From contig JAJQAC010000014.1 in NCBI GenBank assembly GCA_021204025.1, forward strand, positions 58,187 to 122,186: 64,000 nucleotides of DNA, read 5' to 3'. A program made the translations under genes and the position numbers. The notes under the pieces were generated by a model, which ran no database searches, had not been told where the DNA came from, and saw only the letters and a list, made by a program, of their open reading frames with translations. This stretch comes from Clostridiales bacterium. Its GTDB lineage: Bacteria; Bacillota; Clostridia; Lachnospirales; Lachnospiraceae. Below, in pieces: positions 17,321 to 24,864 of this stretch (position 1 is the stretch's first letter; each line of letters opens with the position of its first letter).

Positions 17321-18627
17321 CGTGCAAGATACAGAGGAAAGTTGGAAATCAACCCGTCTTTCCGATACTCGCGCTTCGAAAACCGGATCGCGTATTCAGG
17401 CTGATGATCGGCAACATATCTTTTAAAGAATGGCGCCGATTTATCTTCCCCTCCTTTTGCTTCCACAGGGATAATCTCCGTTCCGTACTGAAGTACAAAA
17501 TCAATCTCACTGTTTTTGTCGGAGAAATAACGTGGTTCCACTTCAAACTGTCCGCGAAGCTGCTGCAAAATAAAATTTTCCGTCAGCGGTCCCTTGAACT
17601 GATAGTCCGATTTCAGGAGAATCGCGCTGTTGTCAATACCGGCCATGTGCTTTAGCAGACCGGTGTCAAACACAAAGAGTTTAAACTGGTCGAGTTTGTC
17701 AAAGGCAGAAAGCGGATGCTCCATTTTAGAAACATTATAGAGGCGGTTCAGCATACCGGCAGAGACAAGCCATTCGATGGCTTCCTCAAAATCACGCGCC
17801 CTGCCGCCCTCTCTGACTGCGCCGTACATGAATTTTTCATTGGGTTTGGCAAGCTGGGACACAATACTGCGGAAAACCATGAGAATACGTCCGCTGTTGA
17901 TCTTGCCATTATGCTTGGAAAAGTCATTCTCATAAATGGTGATAAGCTCCCGCTGAATCTGACTGATCCTTGCCGGGTCTTTGTATTTGATCCAGGAAGC
18001 CACACATTCAGGCATCCCACCAATAATGAGATAATTATTATACGCTTCTAGCAGGCGGTTATGGAAAATATCTTCGATTGGCTGTTCTTTCTGAATACTA
18101 TCGTAATACCTGTAAAGTGCCGGATCAGCCGCCTCCAGAAATTCATCAAAGGCAAGCGGATACAGTTCCAGCAGATTCACCATTCCCACCGGATAGGATT
18201 TCGGCTGTGCAAGCAGGGTACCAAGCAGACTGCCTGCCGCGATCACATGATAGTCGTTCGCTTTTTCTTTAAAATATTTAAGCGTATTCAGTGCCTCCGG
18301 GCATTCCTGTATTTCATCGAATATGATCAACGTTTTTTCGGGAAGAATCTTCTGACCAACAATCATAGACAGCAATTCGATGATCCGCTGGGGATTTTTA
18401 TTTGTTTCAAATATGGATTTCAATTCATCCTCTTCATCGAAGTTGAAATAGACATAACTTTCATAACAGGACTGACCGAACTCTTTCATGAGCCATGTTT
18501 TGCCGACCTGTCGCGCGCCCTTTAACACCAGCGGCTTGCGATCGTCGCTTGCTTTCCAGTTTATTAAATCCTGAAGCGCACTTCGTTTCAAGTAAATCAC
18601 CGACCTTTCCCGGCTATTGGTAGCCAT
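17299..18627 (-). CDS. AAA-family ATPase with DUF4143 domain
   Basis: A 442-residue protein of a group widespread in anaerobes with unknown cellular role. The N-terminal AAA domain shows Walker A KGARQVGKTW (about residues 36-45) and Walker B LIIFDEIQECPEAL. The C-terminal DUF4143 domain has the nuclease-like strand pattern NSEIDFVLQYGTEIIPVEAKGG (D..E-x-K). The start is uncertain: the ATG at 18627 lacks a ribosome site, whereas a GTG at 18600 (M-IYLKRSALQDL) matches homologues, and a TATACT box sits just before the ATG. Three direct repeats of CACGTTTTTCT lie upstream. It is convergent with the toxin module. Confidence 0.88.
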   Translation of the reverse strand: MATNSRERSVIYLKRSALQDLINWKASDDRKPLVLKGARQVGKTWLMKEFGQSCYESYVYFNFDEEDELKSIFETNKNPQRIIELLSMIVGQKILPEKTLIIFDEIQECPEALNTLKYFKEKANDYHVIAAGSLLGTLLAQPKSYPVGMVNLLELYPLAFDEFLEAADPALYRYYDSIQKEQPIEDIFHNRLLEAYNNYLIIGGMPECVASWIKYKDPARISQIQRELITIYENDFSKHNGKINSGRILMVFRSIVSQLAKPNEKFMYGAVREGGRARDFEEAIEWLVSAGMLNRLYNVSKMEHPLSAFDKLDQFKLFVFDTGLLKHMAGIDNSAILLKSDYQFKGPLTENFILQQLRGQFEVEPRYFSDKNSEIDFVLQYGTEIIPVEAKGGEDKSAPFFKRYVADHQPEYAIRFSKREYRKDGLISNFPLYLARKTKELL

Positions 18628-18638
18628 TAACAGTATAA

Positions 18639-18714
18639 CACGTTTTTCTGGATTTATGAGATAAATTTTACACGTTTTTCTTCAAAAATCCGGTTCGAAA
18701 AGGCACGTTTTTCT
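18639..18714. repeat. Three phased direct repeats upstream of the ATPase
   Basis: CACGTTTTTCT occurs at 18639-18649, 18671-18681 and 18704-18714, spaced 32 and 33 bases, about three helical turns. The first touches the presumed -10 region of the ATPase gene. The spacing suggests binding sites for one protein on one helix face. Confidence 0.6.
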
Positions 18715-18748
18715 ATTTGTATAAAATACTACAATCTTACTATTTTTA

Positions 18749-18804
18749 TATAATGAAAGCGACATAAAGGATTAGTGTTTTATCCTTATGTCGCTTTCAT
18801 TATA
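18749..18804. repeat. Long inverted repeat (22-bp stem)
   Basis: TATAATGAAAGCGACATAA followed by AGGAT pairs with ATCC followed by TTATGTCGCTTTCATTATA, with one bulged base and a 9-base loop. It lies between the divergent ATPase gene and binding-protein copy 2 and is not next to a gene end, so it is not an obvious terminator. It loosely resembles the first hairpin at 43292-43330. Confidence 0.65.
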
Positions 18805-18995
18805 TTATTTATCGACTACAACGTTTTTTCAAAAAACTCCCTGAGACCTGACAAAGCGTCATCTTCATCACTTCCCTGGGATAAACCCTGTCCTGACACG
18901 ACAAAACATCAGCACAGTCCGCTCCCTGTTAAATGAGATATTCTCAAAGAAGAAAGATTCAACTCCTTCCCTGAAATTATTCTTCTAAAATCAGG

Positions 18996-19054
18996 AACCT
19001 CCCAGTCAAATCGATACTAAAATGTAGTATCACCATTTGAGAGGGAGATTTTTT
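18996..19054 (+). promoter_or_regulatory. Structured leader of binding-protein copy 2
   Basis: The same architecture as 15826-15884: AACCTCCC upstream, an inner stem GATACTA/TAGTATC, then AGGGAGATTTTTT directly before the ATG. Linker bases differ between the copies while the stems are kept. Confidence 0.55.
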
Positions 19055-20073
19055 ATGAAAAAAACAAATCAAAAGACTGCGGCTCTGGCCTGTTCAGCTG
19101 TTATCCTTGGCATCAGTATCCTCAGTCTCGGGGATGCGAAAAAAAGGGAACCGACAATCTTACCAAAGTCACACTCAACGAAGTGGCTCACTCCATTTTT
19201 TATGCTCCGCAGTATGCGGCGATCGAACTTGGGTATTTCCGGGATGAAGGACTGGATCTGACTCTGGTAAACGGGGGCGGCGCCGACAAGGTCATGACCG
19301 CTCTGATCTCCGGAGACGCCGATATCGGCTTTATGGGATCAGAGGCCACCATCTACGCCTACGCAAACGGGGCGGAGGATTACGCTGTCAATTTCGCCCA
19401 GCTCACACAGCGCGCCGGCAACTTTCTCGTCGGACGGAAGCCAGAGCCGGACTTTACCTGGGAAAATCTTCGCGGTGCAAAAGTCCTGGGCGGCAGGGCA
19501 GGTGGCATGCCGGAGATGGTATTTGAATATATCTTAAAGAAGCACGGGATCGATCCAGAGACAGATCTCACCATCGACCAGAGTATCAGCTTTGGCCTGA
19601 CCGCGGCTGCTTTTACCAGTGATGACTCCGACTATACGGTAGAGTTTGAGCCGTTTGCAACCAGTCTCGAACTGGAGGGCGATGGCTATGTCGTAGCCTC
19701 TCTGGGAACGGAGTCCGGTTATGTCCCCTATACCGCCTACAGTGCGAAAAAGAGTTATCTGAATGCCCATCCGGAGATCATCCAGCATTTCACCAACGCG
19801 ATCCAGAAGGGAATGGATTACGTCAATTCTCATACGGCAGCTGAGATCGCCAGGACCATCCAGCCACAGTTTTCGGAAACGCCGTTGGAAAATATCACAG
19901 CGATCATTGACCGTTACCAGTCACAGGACACCTGGAAAAAGGATCTGATCTTTGAAGAAAACAGCTTCGAACTCCTGGAAAATATCCTGGAGGAAGCCGG
20001 TGAACTCCCGTCACGTGTCCCTTATACGGATCTGGTGACGACAGAATATGCAAAAAAGGCGACTATGCGATAA
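19055..20073 (+). pseudogene. NMT1/THI5-like binding lipoprotein with a frameshift at the lipobox (copy 2)
   Basis: A near full-length binding protein broken by one missing base. The signal peptide MKKTNQKTAALACSAVILGISILSLG is in one frame; the mature part, beginning GCEKKGTDNLTKVTLNEVAHSIFY, is in the frame one base away. Inserting one base around 19130-19132 would restore the lipobox LSLxGC. The mature part runs 296 codons from a GTG at 19183 to the stop, with the family's FGLTAAAFTSDDSDYTVEFEPFATSLE region. No permease or ATPase gene of an ABC transporter is adjacent. It may be a true pseudogene, phase-variable, or a sequencing error. Confidence 0.8.
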
Positions 20074-20089
20074 TTCAGCAGAACATTTT

Positions 20090-20172
20090 GAGCAGGAGGC
20101 AACTTTTTCGTCTCCTGCTCGCTGTGCGAGCCGGGTACGGCGTTAGCTACATAATACCTCACCCGGCTCCAT
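20090..20172. repeat. Repeat family 1, copy c
   Basis: Hairpin GAGCAGGAGGC...GTCTCCTGCTC (20090-20120), then GCGAGCCGGGTACGGCGTTAGC and CACCCGGCTCC. It lies between the convergent binding-protein pseudogene and the D,D-carboxypeptidase gene, immediately next to a family 2 copy. Confidence 0.8.
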
Positions 20173-20177
20173 TTTTA

Positions 20178-20280
20178 TGACTTATTAGAAGTTCCTCCAA
20201 GAACTTTCGATAAAAAGCGCATGCTTTTGCACCGTAAATCTGATTACAGGGTTCCGCGAAGCGGGTTCCTATAATTAATT
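20178..20280. repeat. Repeat family 2, copy B
   Basis: Contains GAAGTTCCTCCAAGAACTTTCGATAAAAAGCGCATGCTTTTGC-type modules in order, then GATTACAGGGTTCCGCGAAGCGGGTTCCTATAAT. It ends at the stop codon region of the adjacent D,D-carboxypeptidase gene. Confidence 0.8.
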
Positions 20281-21547
20281 ATAACTTATCACATCCTGAA
20301 TTTCTGAAAAATAACTCCCACAGCTTCCTCAGACAATCCCAATATCCTGCTTTCTCCACCTCGCCGTCTGTCAGAACCTCCACCTCGCCCAGCACCTTGC
20401 CGTTTAATTCATAGCGGAGCACTCCGGCTTTCTGGCCCTTTTCAACGGGTGCCTCCATCATTTCCGGAATCAGCAGTTTTTTTTCGATCCCATGAAAATC
20501 CTCTCCACCAAAACCAAGATAAGAAAATCTGCTCCTATAGATGAGCGGTACGCTCTCTTCCACGCCGTCTGTCACCGGCATCTGCACAAGTTCAGGCATT
20601 TCGCTATCTTCATATCGTTTGCAGTTTGCGTAGCCATAATCCAGCAGCGTTTTAGCGTCCGCGAAACGTGCCTTATAATCCGGCGCGGCCATCACCGACG
20701 CGATCAGCCGGACACCGTTCTTTTCCGCGGTTGCGGACAGACAGTATTTTGCCAGTGACGTCGACCCGGTCTTAAGTCCCGTCGTCCGGAAATCTGTGGC
20801 CATCTTAAGAAGCCTGTTGGTGTTGGATAAGCCAAATTCTTTCGTGCCCAGCTTTGTCACATGTGTGATCTGATCCATCCAGATTGTCGAATAATTGTGG
20901 ATCGCCGGATATTTCGTAATCAGCTCCCGGGACATCAGGGCGATATCGCGCGCCGTCGTTACATGACTCAGAGAATCCGTCAGACCACAGCAGTCTTCAA
21001 AATGCGTATTGCTCATTCCCAGCCCCGCGGCCCGCTCATTCATCATTGCGACAAAAGCCGCTTCGCTCCCGGCGATTTTTTCCGCCATCGCAACTGACGC
21101 GTCATTTCCGGATGCGATGACAATACACTTAATCAGCGTTTCTACGGTCTGTACCTCTCCCTCTTCCAGAAAAACCTGTGAACCACCCATCGATTTGGCG
21201 TATGCGCTTGTCACCACCTCGTCAGTCATCGTAATCTTACCCTGATCAATCGCGTCAAAAATCAGAATCAATGTCATAATCTTGGTAATACTGGCCGGAC
21301 TTCTCTGCTCATCTGCGTTTTTCTCATAAATCACCTGTCCGGTCGAAGCCTCCATCAGCACGGCACTCGGCGCCTGGATCTCCGGTTCCGGTGTGCCGCT
21401 TATTGTCTGCGCTGCCACAGAAACCGGCCGGTACAGAAGGAAAAGCAGCGAAAACAAAATTACCTGACAGACCATCCTGCGCTGATTGGCATTGATGGCC
21501 AGACCAAAATCCTCTTTACCGGGAATTAACCTCGATAATAACAGCAT
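20279..21547 (-). CDS. D-alanyl-D-alanine carboxypeptidase (PBP5/DacF type)
   Basis: A 422-residue low-molecular-weight penicillin-binding protein that trims the terminal D-Ala of peptidoglycan stem peptides. After an N-terminal signal peptide (helix around residues 27-45) come the three active-site motifs: SxxK as SITK in RSPASITKIMTL, SxN as SGNDAS, and KTG in TGLKTGSTSLAKYC. A C-terminal beta domain (PBP5_C) follows. The ATG has GAGG about 7 bases upstream. It is divergent from the polysaccharide-deacetylase-like gene. Homologues include the sporulation protein DacF and the vegetative DacA; the sequence does not discriminate. Confidence 0.93.
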   Translation of the reverse strand: MLLLSRLIPGKEDFGLAINANQRRMVCQVILFSLLFLLYRPVSVAAQTISGTPEPEIQAPSAVLMEASTGQVIYEKNADEQRSPASITKIMTLILIFDAIDQGKITMTDEVVTSAYAKSMGGSQVFLEEGEVQTVETLIKCIVIASGNDASVAMAEKIAGSEAAFVAMMNERAAGLGMSNTHFEDCCGLTDSLSHVTTARDIALMSRELITKYPAIHNYSTIWMDQITHVTKLGTKEFGLSNTNRLLKMATDFRTTGLKTGSTSLAKYCLSATAEKNGVRLIASVMAAPDYKARFADAKTLLDYGYANCKRYEDSEMPELVQMPVTDGVEESVPLIYRSRFSYLGFGGEDFHGIEKKLLIPEMMEAPVEKGQKAGVLRYELNGKVLGEVEVLTDGEVEKAGYWDCLRKLWELFFRNSGCDKL

Positions 21548-21720
21548 ATCGATCCTCTTCTGGATTCCTTTTTATTACTGTATGGCTATTTTTCGGATTG
21601 TATGTTATGATGTAAGCGTGAAATTTGCCTGTCAAAGGTATACTTTTCACCTTTACCCTAATACAAAAACGTCGTTCATCGCCATGATACCACAGCGATC
21701 ATCATAATGAGGAATTTACT

Positions 21721-23181
21721 ATGGGAAGATTTGAATATGGCCGGCGCTATCGCCGCAGACGCCGCAGGAAGCAGATTCTCCATCTGCTCCCCTTTATTCT
21801 GGCGGCCGTCATCCTGATCGGAGGAGGCGGATATGGCATTTACCGGCTTGCAGCTTCACACAAACGAAATCAAAGCAGCGGAAACGCCGTCATATTGGCA
21901 AACGAAGAACCCACCAATCCAGACTCTGATCACTCCGAACATCTCGCAGAGACACAGACAGACGAAACGGCTGAGACTATTACAGAACCGCAGACGCCCC
22001 TGGAACTGCTCCTTGCCCAGGCCGATACACTCGCTGCCGGATATGACTATGACGCAGCCATTGAACTGATTTTATCTGACGCGGAATTCGCTGATACACC
22101 GGAGGCAGCCGCTGCGGTCGCAGGCTATGAAGAGATCAGATCCTCCCTCATCCGGGCAGATATCTCGGAAATCACGCACGTCTTTTTCCATTCTCTGATC
22201 GTGGATCCGGCAAAAGCCTTTGACGGGGAAGCCGACCAGGATGGTTATAACCAGGTTATGACAACCGTGGACGAATTTAAAAAGATCCTGCAGTCCATGT
22301 ACGAAAAAGGCTATGTACTGGTCCGGCTGCACGACATGGCTTACGAGTCCACCGATGAGAATGGCAGCATAGTCATGAAAGCCGGAGATATCCTTCTGCC
22401 GGAAGGCAAAAAGCCATTCGTCATGTCGCAGGACGATCTGTGTTATTATAACTATATGGACGGCGATGGCTTTGCCAGCCGGATGATCATCGGTGAAGAC
22501 GGATACCCCACCTGCGAAATGGATATGGAGGACGGCAGCGTCTCGGTCGGCTCCTACGACCTGATTCCTATCCTGGAAGATTTTATCCGGGAACATCCGG
22601 ATTTTTCCTATCGGGGTGCCAGAGCTGTCATCGCTTTTACCGGCTATGAGGGGATTCTGGGATACCGGACCGCCTCCTCATATGCCGAGAGTAATCCCAA
22701 CTACCAGCAGGATCGGGAAACCGCCGCGCAGGTCGCTCAATGTCTGCGTGATCATGGCTGGGAACTTGCTTCGCACAGCTGGGGGCATCTGAATCTTGGA
22801 GAAGTTGAATGGGACCGCTTCCAAAACGACTGCGATAACTGGAAATCCGAGGTCGAATCTCTCATCGGCGCGACCGATATCATTCTCTTTCCCTTTGGCG
22901 CAGACGTCAATGACTGGCATGTTTATTCTCATGACAATGATCGCTATGATTACCTGTACCGGTGCGGTTTCCGTTATTACTGTAACGTCGACGCCAGCAG
23001 TCAGTACTGGGTGCAGCTCGGCACCGATTCCCTGCGCCAGGGGCGGCGCAACCTGGACGGATACCGGATGTGGCAGGACATAACCGCCGAAGCGGAAGGA
23101 CGCGAACGCAGACTGGAAGATCTCTTCCATGCGGAGGATGTGTTTGACCCGGCACGGCCGACTCCCGTGCCGGAAATGTAG
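21721..23181 (+). CDS. Membrane-anchored polysaccharide-deacetylase-like protein
   Basis: A 486-residue protein with a very basic start (RRYRRRRRRKQ), one membrane helix (about 21-42), a charged linker and a NodB-type domain in the C-terminal half. The second NodB motif is intact as HSWGH (residue 352 onward). The first motif, normally TFDDG with the catalytic aspartates, reads TGYEG (around residue 307), so canonical deacetylase chemistry is doubtful. An aspartate-rich loop MSQDDLCYYNYMDGDGFA is a possible substitute. It is flanked by wall-hydrolysis genes. ATG with a GAGGA site. Confidence 0.8.
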   Translation: MGRFEYGRRYRRRRRRKQILHLLPFILAAVILIGGGGYGIYRLAASHKRNQSSGNAVILANEEPTNPDSDHSEHLAETQTDETAETITEPQTPLELLLAQADTLAAGYDYDAAIELILSDAEFADTPEAAAAVAGYEEIRSSLIRADISEITHVFFHSLIVDPAKAFDGEADQDGYNQVMTTVDEFKKILQSMYEKGYVLVRLHDMAYESTDENGSIVMKAGDILLPEGKKPFVMSQDDLCYYNYMDGDGFASRMIIGEDGYPTCEMDMEDGSVSVGSYDLIPILEDFIREHPDFSYRGARAVIAFTGYEGILGYRTASSYAESNPNYQQDRETAAQVAQCLRDHGWELASHSWGHLNLGEVEWDRFQNDCDNWKSEVESLIGATDIILFPFGADVNDWHVYSHDNDRYDYLYRCGFRYYCNVDASSQYWVQLGTDSLRQGRRNLDGYRMWQDITAEAEGRERRLEDLFHAEDVFDPARPTPVPEM

Positions 23182-23192
23182 GGAAAATTCCA

Positions 23193-23240
23193 ATGGACTC
23201 TTATCACCCAGGCACATTTACCTGAGTAATAAGAGTCCAT
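23193..23240. terminator. Bidirectional hairpin between convergent genes
   Basis: ATGGACTCTTAT (23193-23204) and ATAAGAGTCCAT (23229-23240) form a perfect 12-base stem with a 24-base loop between the polysaccharide-deacetylase-like gene and the amidase gene. Confidence 0.6.
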
Positions 23241-23246
23241 TTATGT

Positions 23247-24023
23247 TTAATACCGCGCAGCTTCCCGGTACATCCGGGTATCGTATCCATACGTTCTCAG
23301 CAGATTTTCCATCCGGGCAGCATGATCCAGATTCAGAAACGCGCCTGCCCGCACCCGATAAAGATCATTCCCTGCGATCATATACGCCGGAAATCCCTGA
23401 GCCCTCAGCTGTGCCAGCAGTCGATCCGCCTTAGCGCGATCACGGAACGCTCCTACCTGAATCTGATAATATTCCGGCGGTTTTTCCTCCTCACGGATTC
23501 CGGCGACGACACCCGCGGCAATCGCCTCCGCAATCTCCCGGAAATGGCTGTCAAAAAACTGATTGTCTTTTTCATTATCCAGAAAACCAGTCTCGATCAG
23601 TACGGCCGGCATCTTCGTCTGTCTGAGCACGGCAATGCCCGGCCGTTCCGTAATCCCCAGGTTCTGAAAACCAATTTTTTCCAGATTCTGATTGATTTGC
23701 TTCGCCAGAAGCTCCCCTGCGCCTCCTTCGGCATAAACCAGTGACAAAACCTCTGATGCCGTACCTGGTTCCGGCATCGCATTTCGATGAAAGGAAAGAA
23801 AATACTCTCCTTCCGTTCGGTTCGCGATCTGCGCTTTTTCTGCCGGCGTCTGGTAAATATCCGTCACACGGGTATACGCGACATCGATTCCCTCATTGCT
23901 TAAAATCTCTCCTACAGCCAGCGCCAGACGGAGATTGTCATCTTTCTCCCTGCGCTCTCCAAAGACTGCGCCCGGATCTTCGCCGCCGTGCCCTGCGTCA
24001 ATGATCACTCTTGTACCACTCAT
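23247..24023 (-). CDS. N-acetylmuramoyl-L-alanine amidase with C-terminal SPOR domain
   Basis: A 258-residue zinc amidase (Amidase_3). The catalytic domain has IIDAGHGGEDPGA with the first zinc histidine at residue 12, the glutamate in RREKDDNLRLA, the histidine in FLSFHRNAMP and the terminal glutamate in VLIETGFLDNEKD. From about residue 184 a SPOR peptidoglycan-binding domain follows (YYQIQVGAFRDRAKADRLLAQL ... YRVRAGAF). No signal peptide is visible, as in CwlC-type sporulation amidases that act on the mother-cell wall. The ATG is preceded by GAGGGG, which lies within a hairpin that could mask it. Confidence 0.9.
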   Translation of the reverse strand: MSGTRVIIDAGHGGEDPGAVFGERREKDDNLRLALAVGEILSNEGIDVAYTRVTDIYQTPAEKAQIANRTEGEYFLSFHRNAMPEPGTASEVLSLVYAEGGAGELLAKQINQNLEKIGFQNLGITERPGIAVLRQTKMPAVLIETGFLDNEKDNQFFDSHFREIAEAIAAGVVAGIREEEKPPEYYQIQVGAFRDRAKADRLLAQLRAQGFPAYMIAGNDLYRVRAGAFLNLDHAARMENLLRTYGYDTRMYREAARY

Positions 24024-24033
24024 AAAAATTCCC

Positions 24034-24068
24034 CTCTCATATCAGGTTTCTATCCTACCATATGAGAG
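24034..24068 (-). terminator. Hairpin between lrp and the amidase gene
   Basis: CTCTCATAT and ATATGAGAG (9-base arms) precede GGGGAATTTTTATG on the minus strand. It could end the lrp transcript or mask the amidase ribosome site. Confidence 0.5.
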
Positions 24069-24087
24069 AGGAGTTTTAAAATTGACA

Positions 24088-24528
24088 TCAATCCTCCACA
24101 TCGATCCCACGCGGACCCACATGCGTAGAAAAGACGATCTGCGTACTGGTCTTCCCAAACTTCTGAAGCTGTCCGATAAAAATATCCAGTTCCATCGTAC
24201 TCTGAAACGCAACTTTCATCAGCATCGAATATTCGCCTGTTACACAATTGCACTCCAGAATATTGGGGATGCTTTCCGCATATTCATAAAATACTGCTTT
24301 ATCATCCGGCACAACGTCCAGATTAACAAAAGCAAGAATGTGATATCCCAGCTTCATAGGGTCAATCTCTGCGTGATAGCCACAGATAATGCCGTCCTTT
24401 TCCAGTTTTTCTATTCTGGCCGACACAGCCGGCGAAGACAGGAATGTGTTCTCCGCAATCGTTTTTAACGATATCCTTGCATTTGCCTGCAATAATTTTA
24501 CAATCTTTCTATCGATATCATCCATCAT
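24088..24528 (-). CDS. Lrp/AsnC-family transcriptional regulator
   Basis: A 146-residue regulator with an N-terminal helix-turn-helix (MDDIDRKIVKLLQANARISLKTIAENTFLSSPAVSARIEKLEKDGIICGY) and a RAM/AsnC ligand domain (LGYHILAFVNLDVVP ... NCVTGEYSMLMKVAF). It probably senses amino acids as a multimer. The start is set by GGGAGG about 8 bases before ATGATG; the frame is open further upstream into a family 1 repeat without coding similarity. Downstream of dapF on the same strand, with the repeat between. Target genes cannot be read from the sequence. Confidence 0.92.
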   Translation of the reverse strand: MMDDIDRKIVKLLQANARISLKTIAENTFLSSPAVSARIEKLEKDGIICGYHAEIDPMKLGYHILAFVNLDVVPDDKAVFYEYAESIPNILECNCVTGEYSMLMKVAFQSTMELDIFIGQLQKFGKTSTQIVFSTHVGPRGIDVED

Positions 24529-24563
24529 CGATTCTTCCTCCCCATATAAAAATAACAAAGAAT

Positions 24564-24752
24564 CGAGCAGGAGGCAGCTTTTCGCCTCATACTCGCCGCG
24601 CCGGTTGCTGTGTGCCGGTGGCATCTACACTCCGTTTCGGTCCGTCCTTAACGTGTGCCACTGGCACACAGGACCGTTTAGCAACGACCGAAGCGGAGCG
24701 TAGACCAGATGCAGCGTCAGCTGCAAAATTTCCATATCCGCCCGTGCGCATA
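24564..24752. repeat. Repeat family 1, long copy d
   Basis: Hairpin CGAGCAGGAGGC...GCCTCATACTCG (24564-24595), an inner palindromic part with GTGTGCCGGTGGC and GTGCCACTGGCACAC, then CAACGACCGAAGCGGAGC and CAGCTGCAAAATTTCC, ending GTGCGCAT. The inner part corresponds to the long copy at 11839. Confidence 0.8.
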
Positions 24753-24864
24753 AAAAGAAAAGTCCAGACAGTTTCTTCTGTCTGAACTTCCTCGTTCGCA
24801 ATCTCTTCTTTAACATCTTAACCGTTTCTGATAAGATTGTCAATCCTAATTTTTTACAACCGCC

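Noticed and set aside
18749..18804. Terminal inverted repeat of an insertion sequence
   Set aside because: The two arms are only 9 bases apart and no transposase frame is present between or around them.
19055..20073. Programmed frameshift in binding-protein copy 2
   Set aside because: No slippery heptamer with a downstream pseudoknot, and a lipoprotein signal has no known use for recoding; decay, slippage or sequencing error is simpler.
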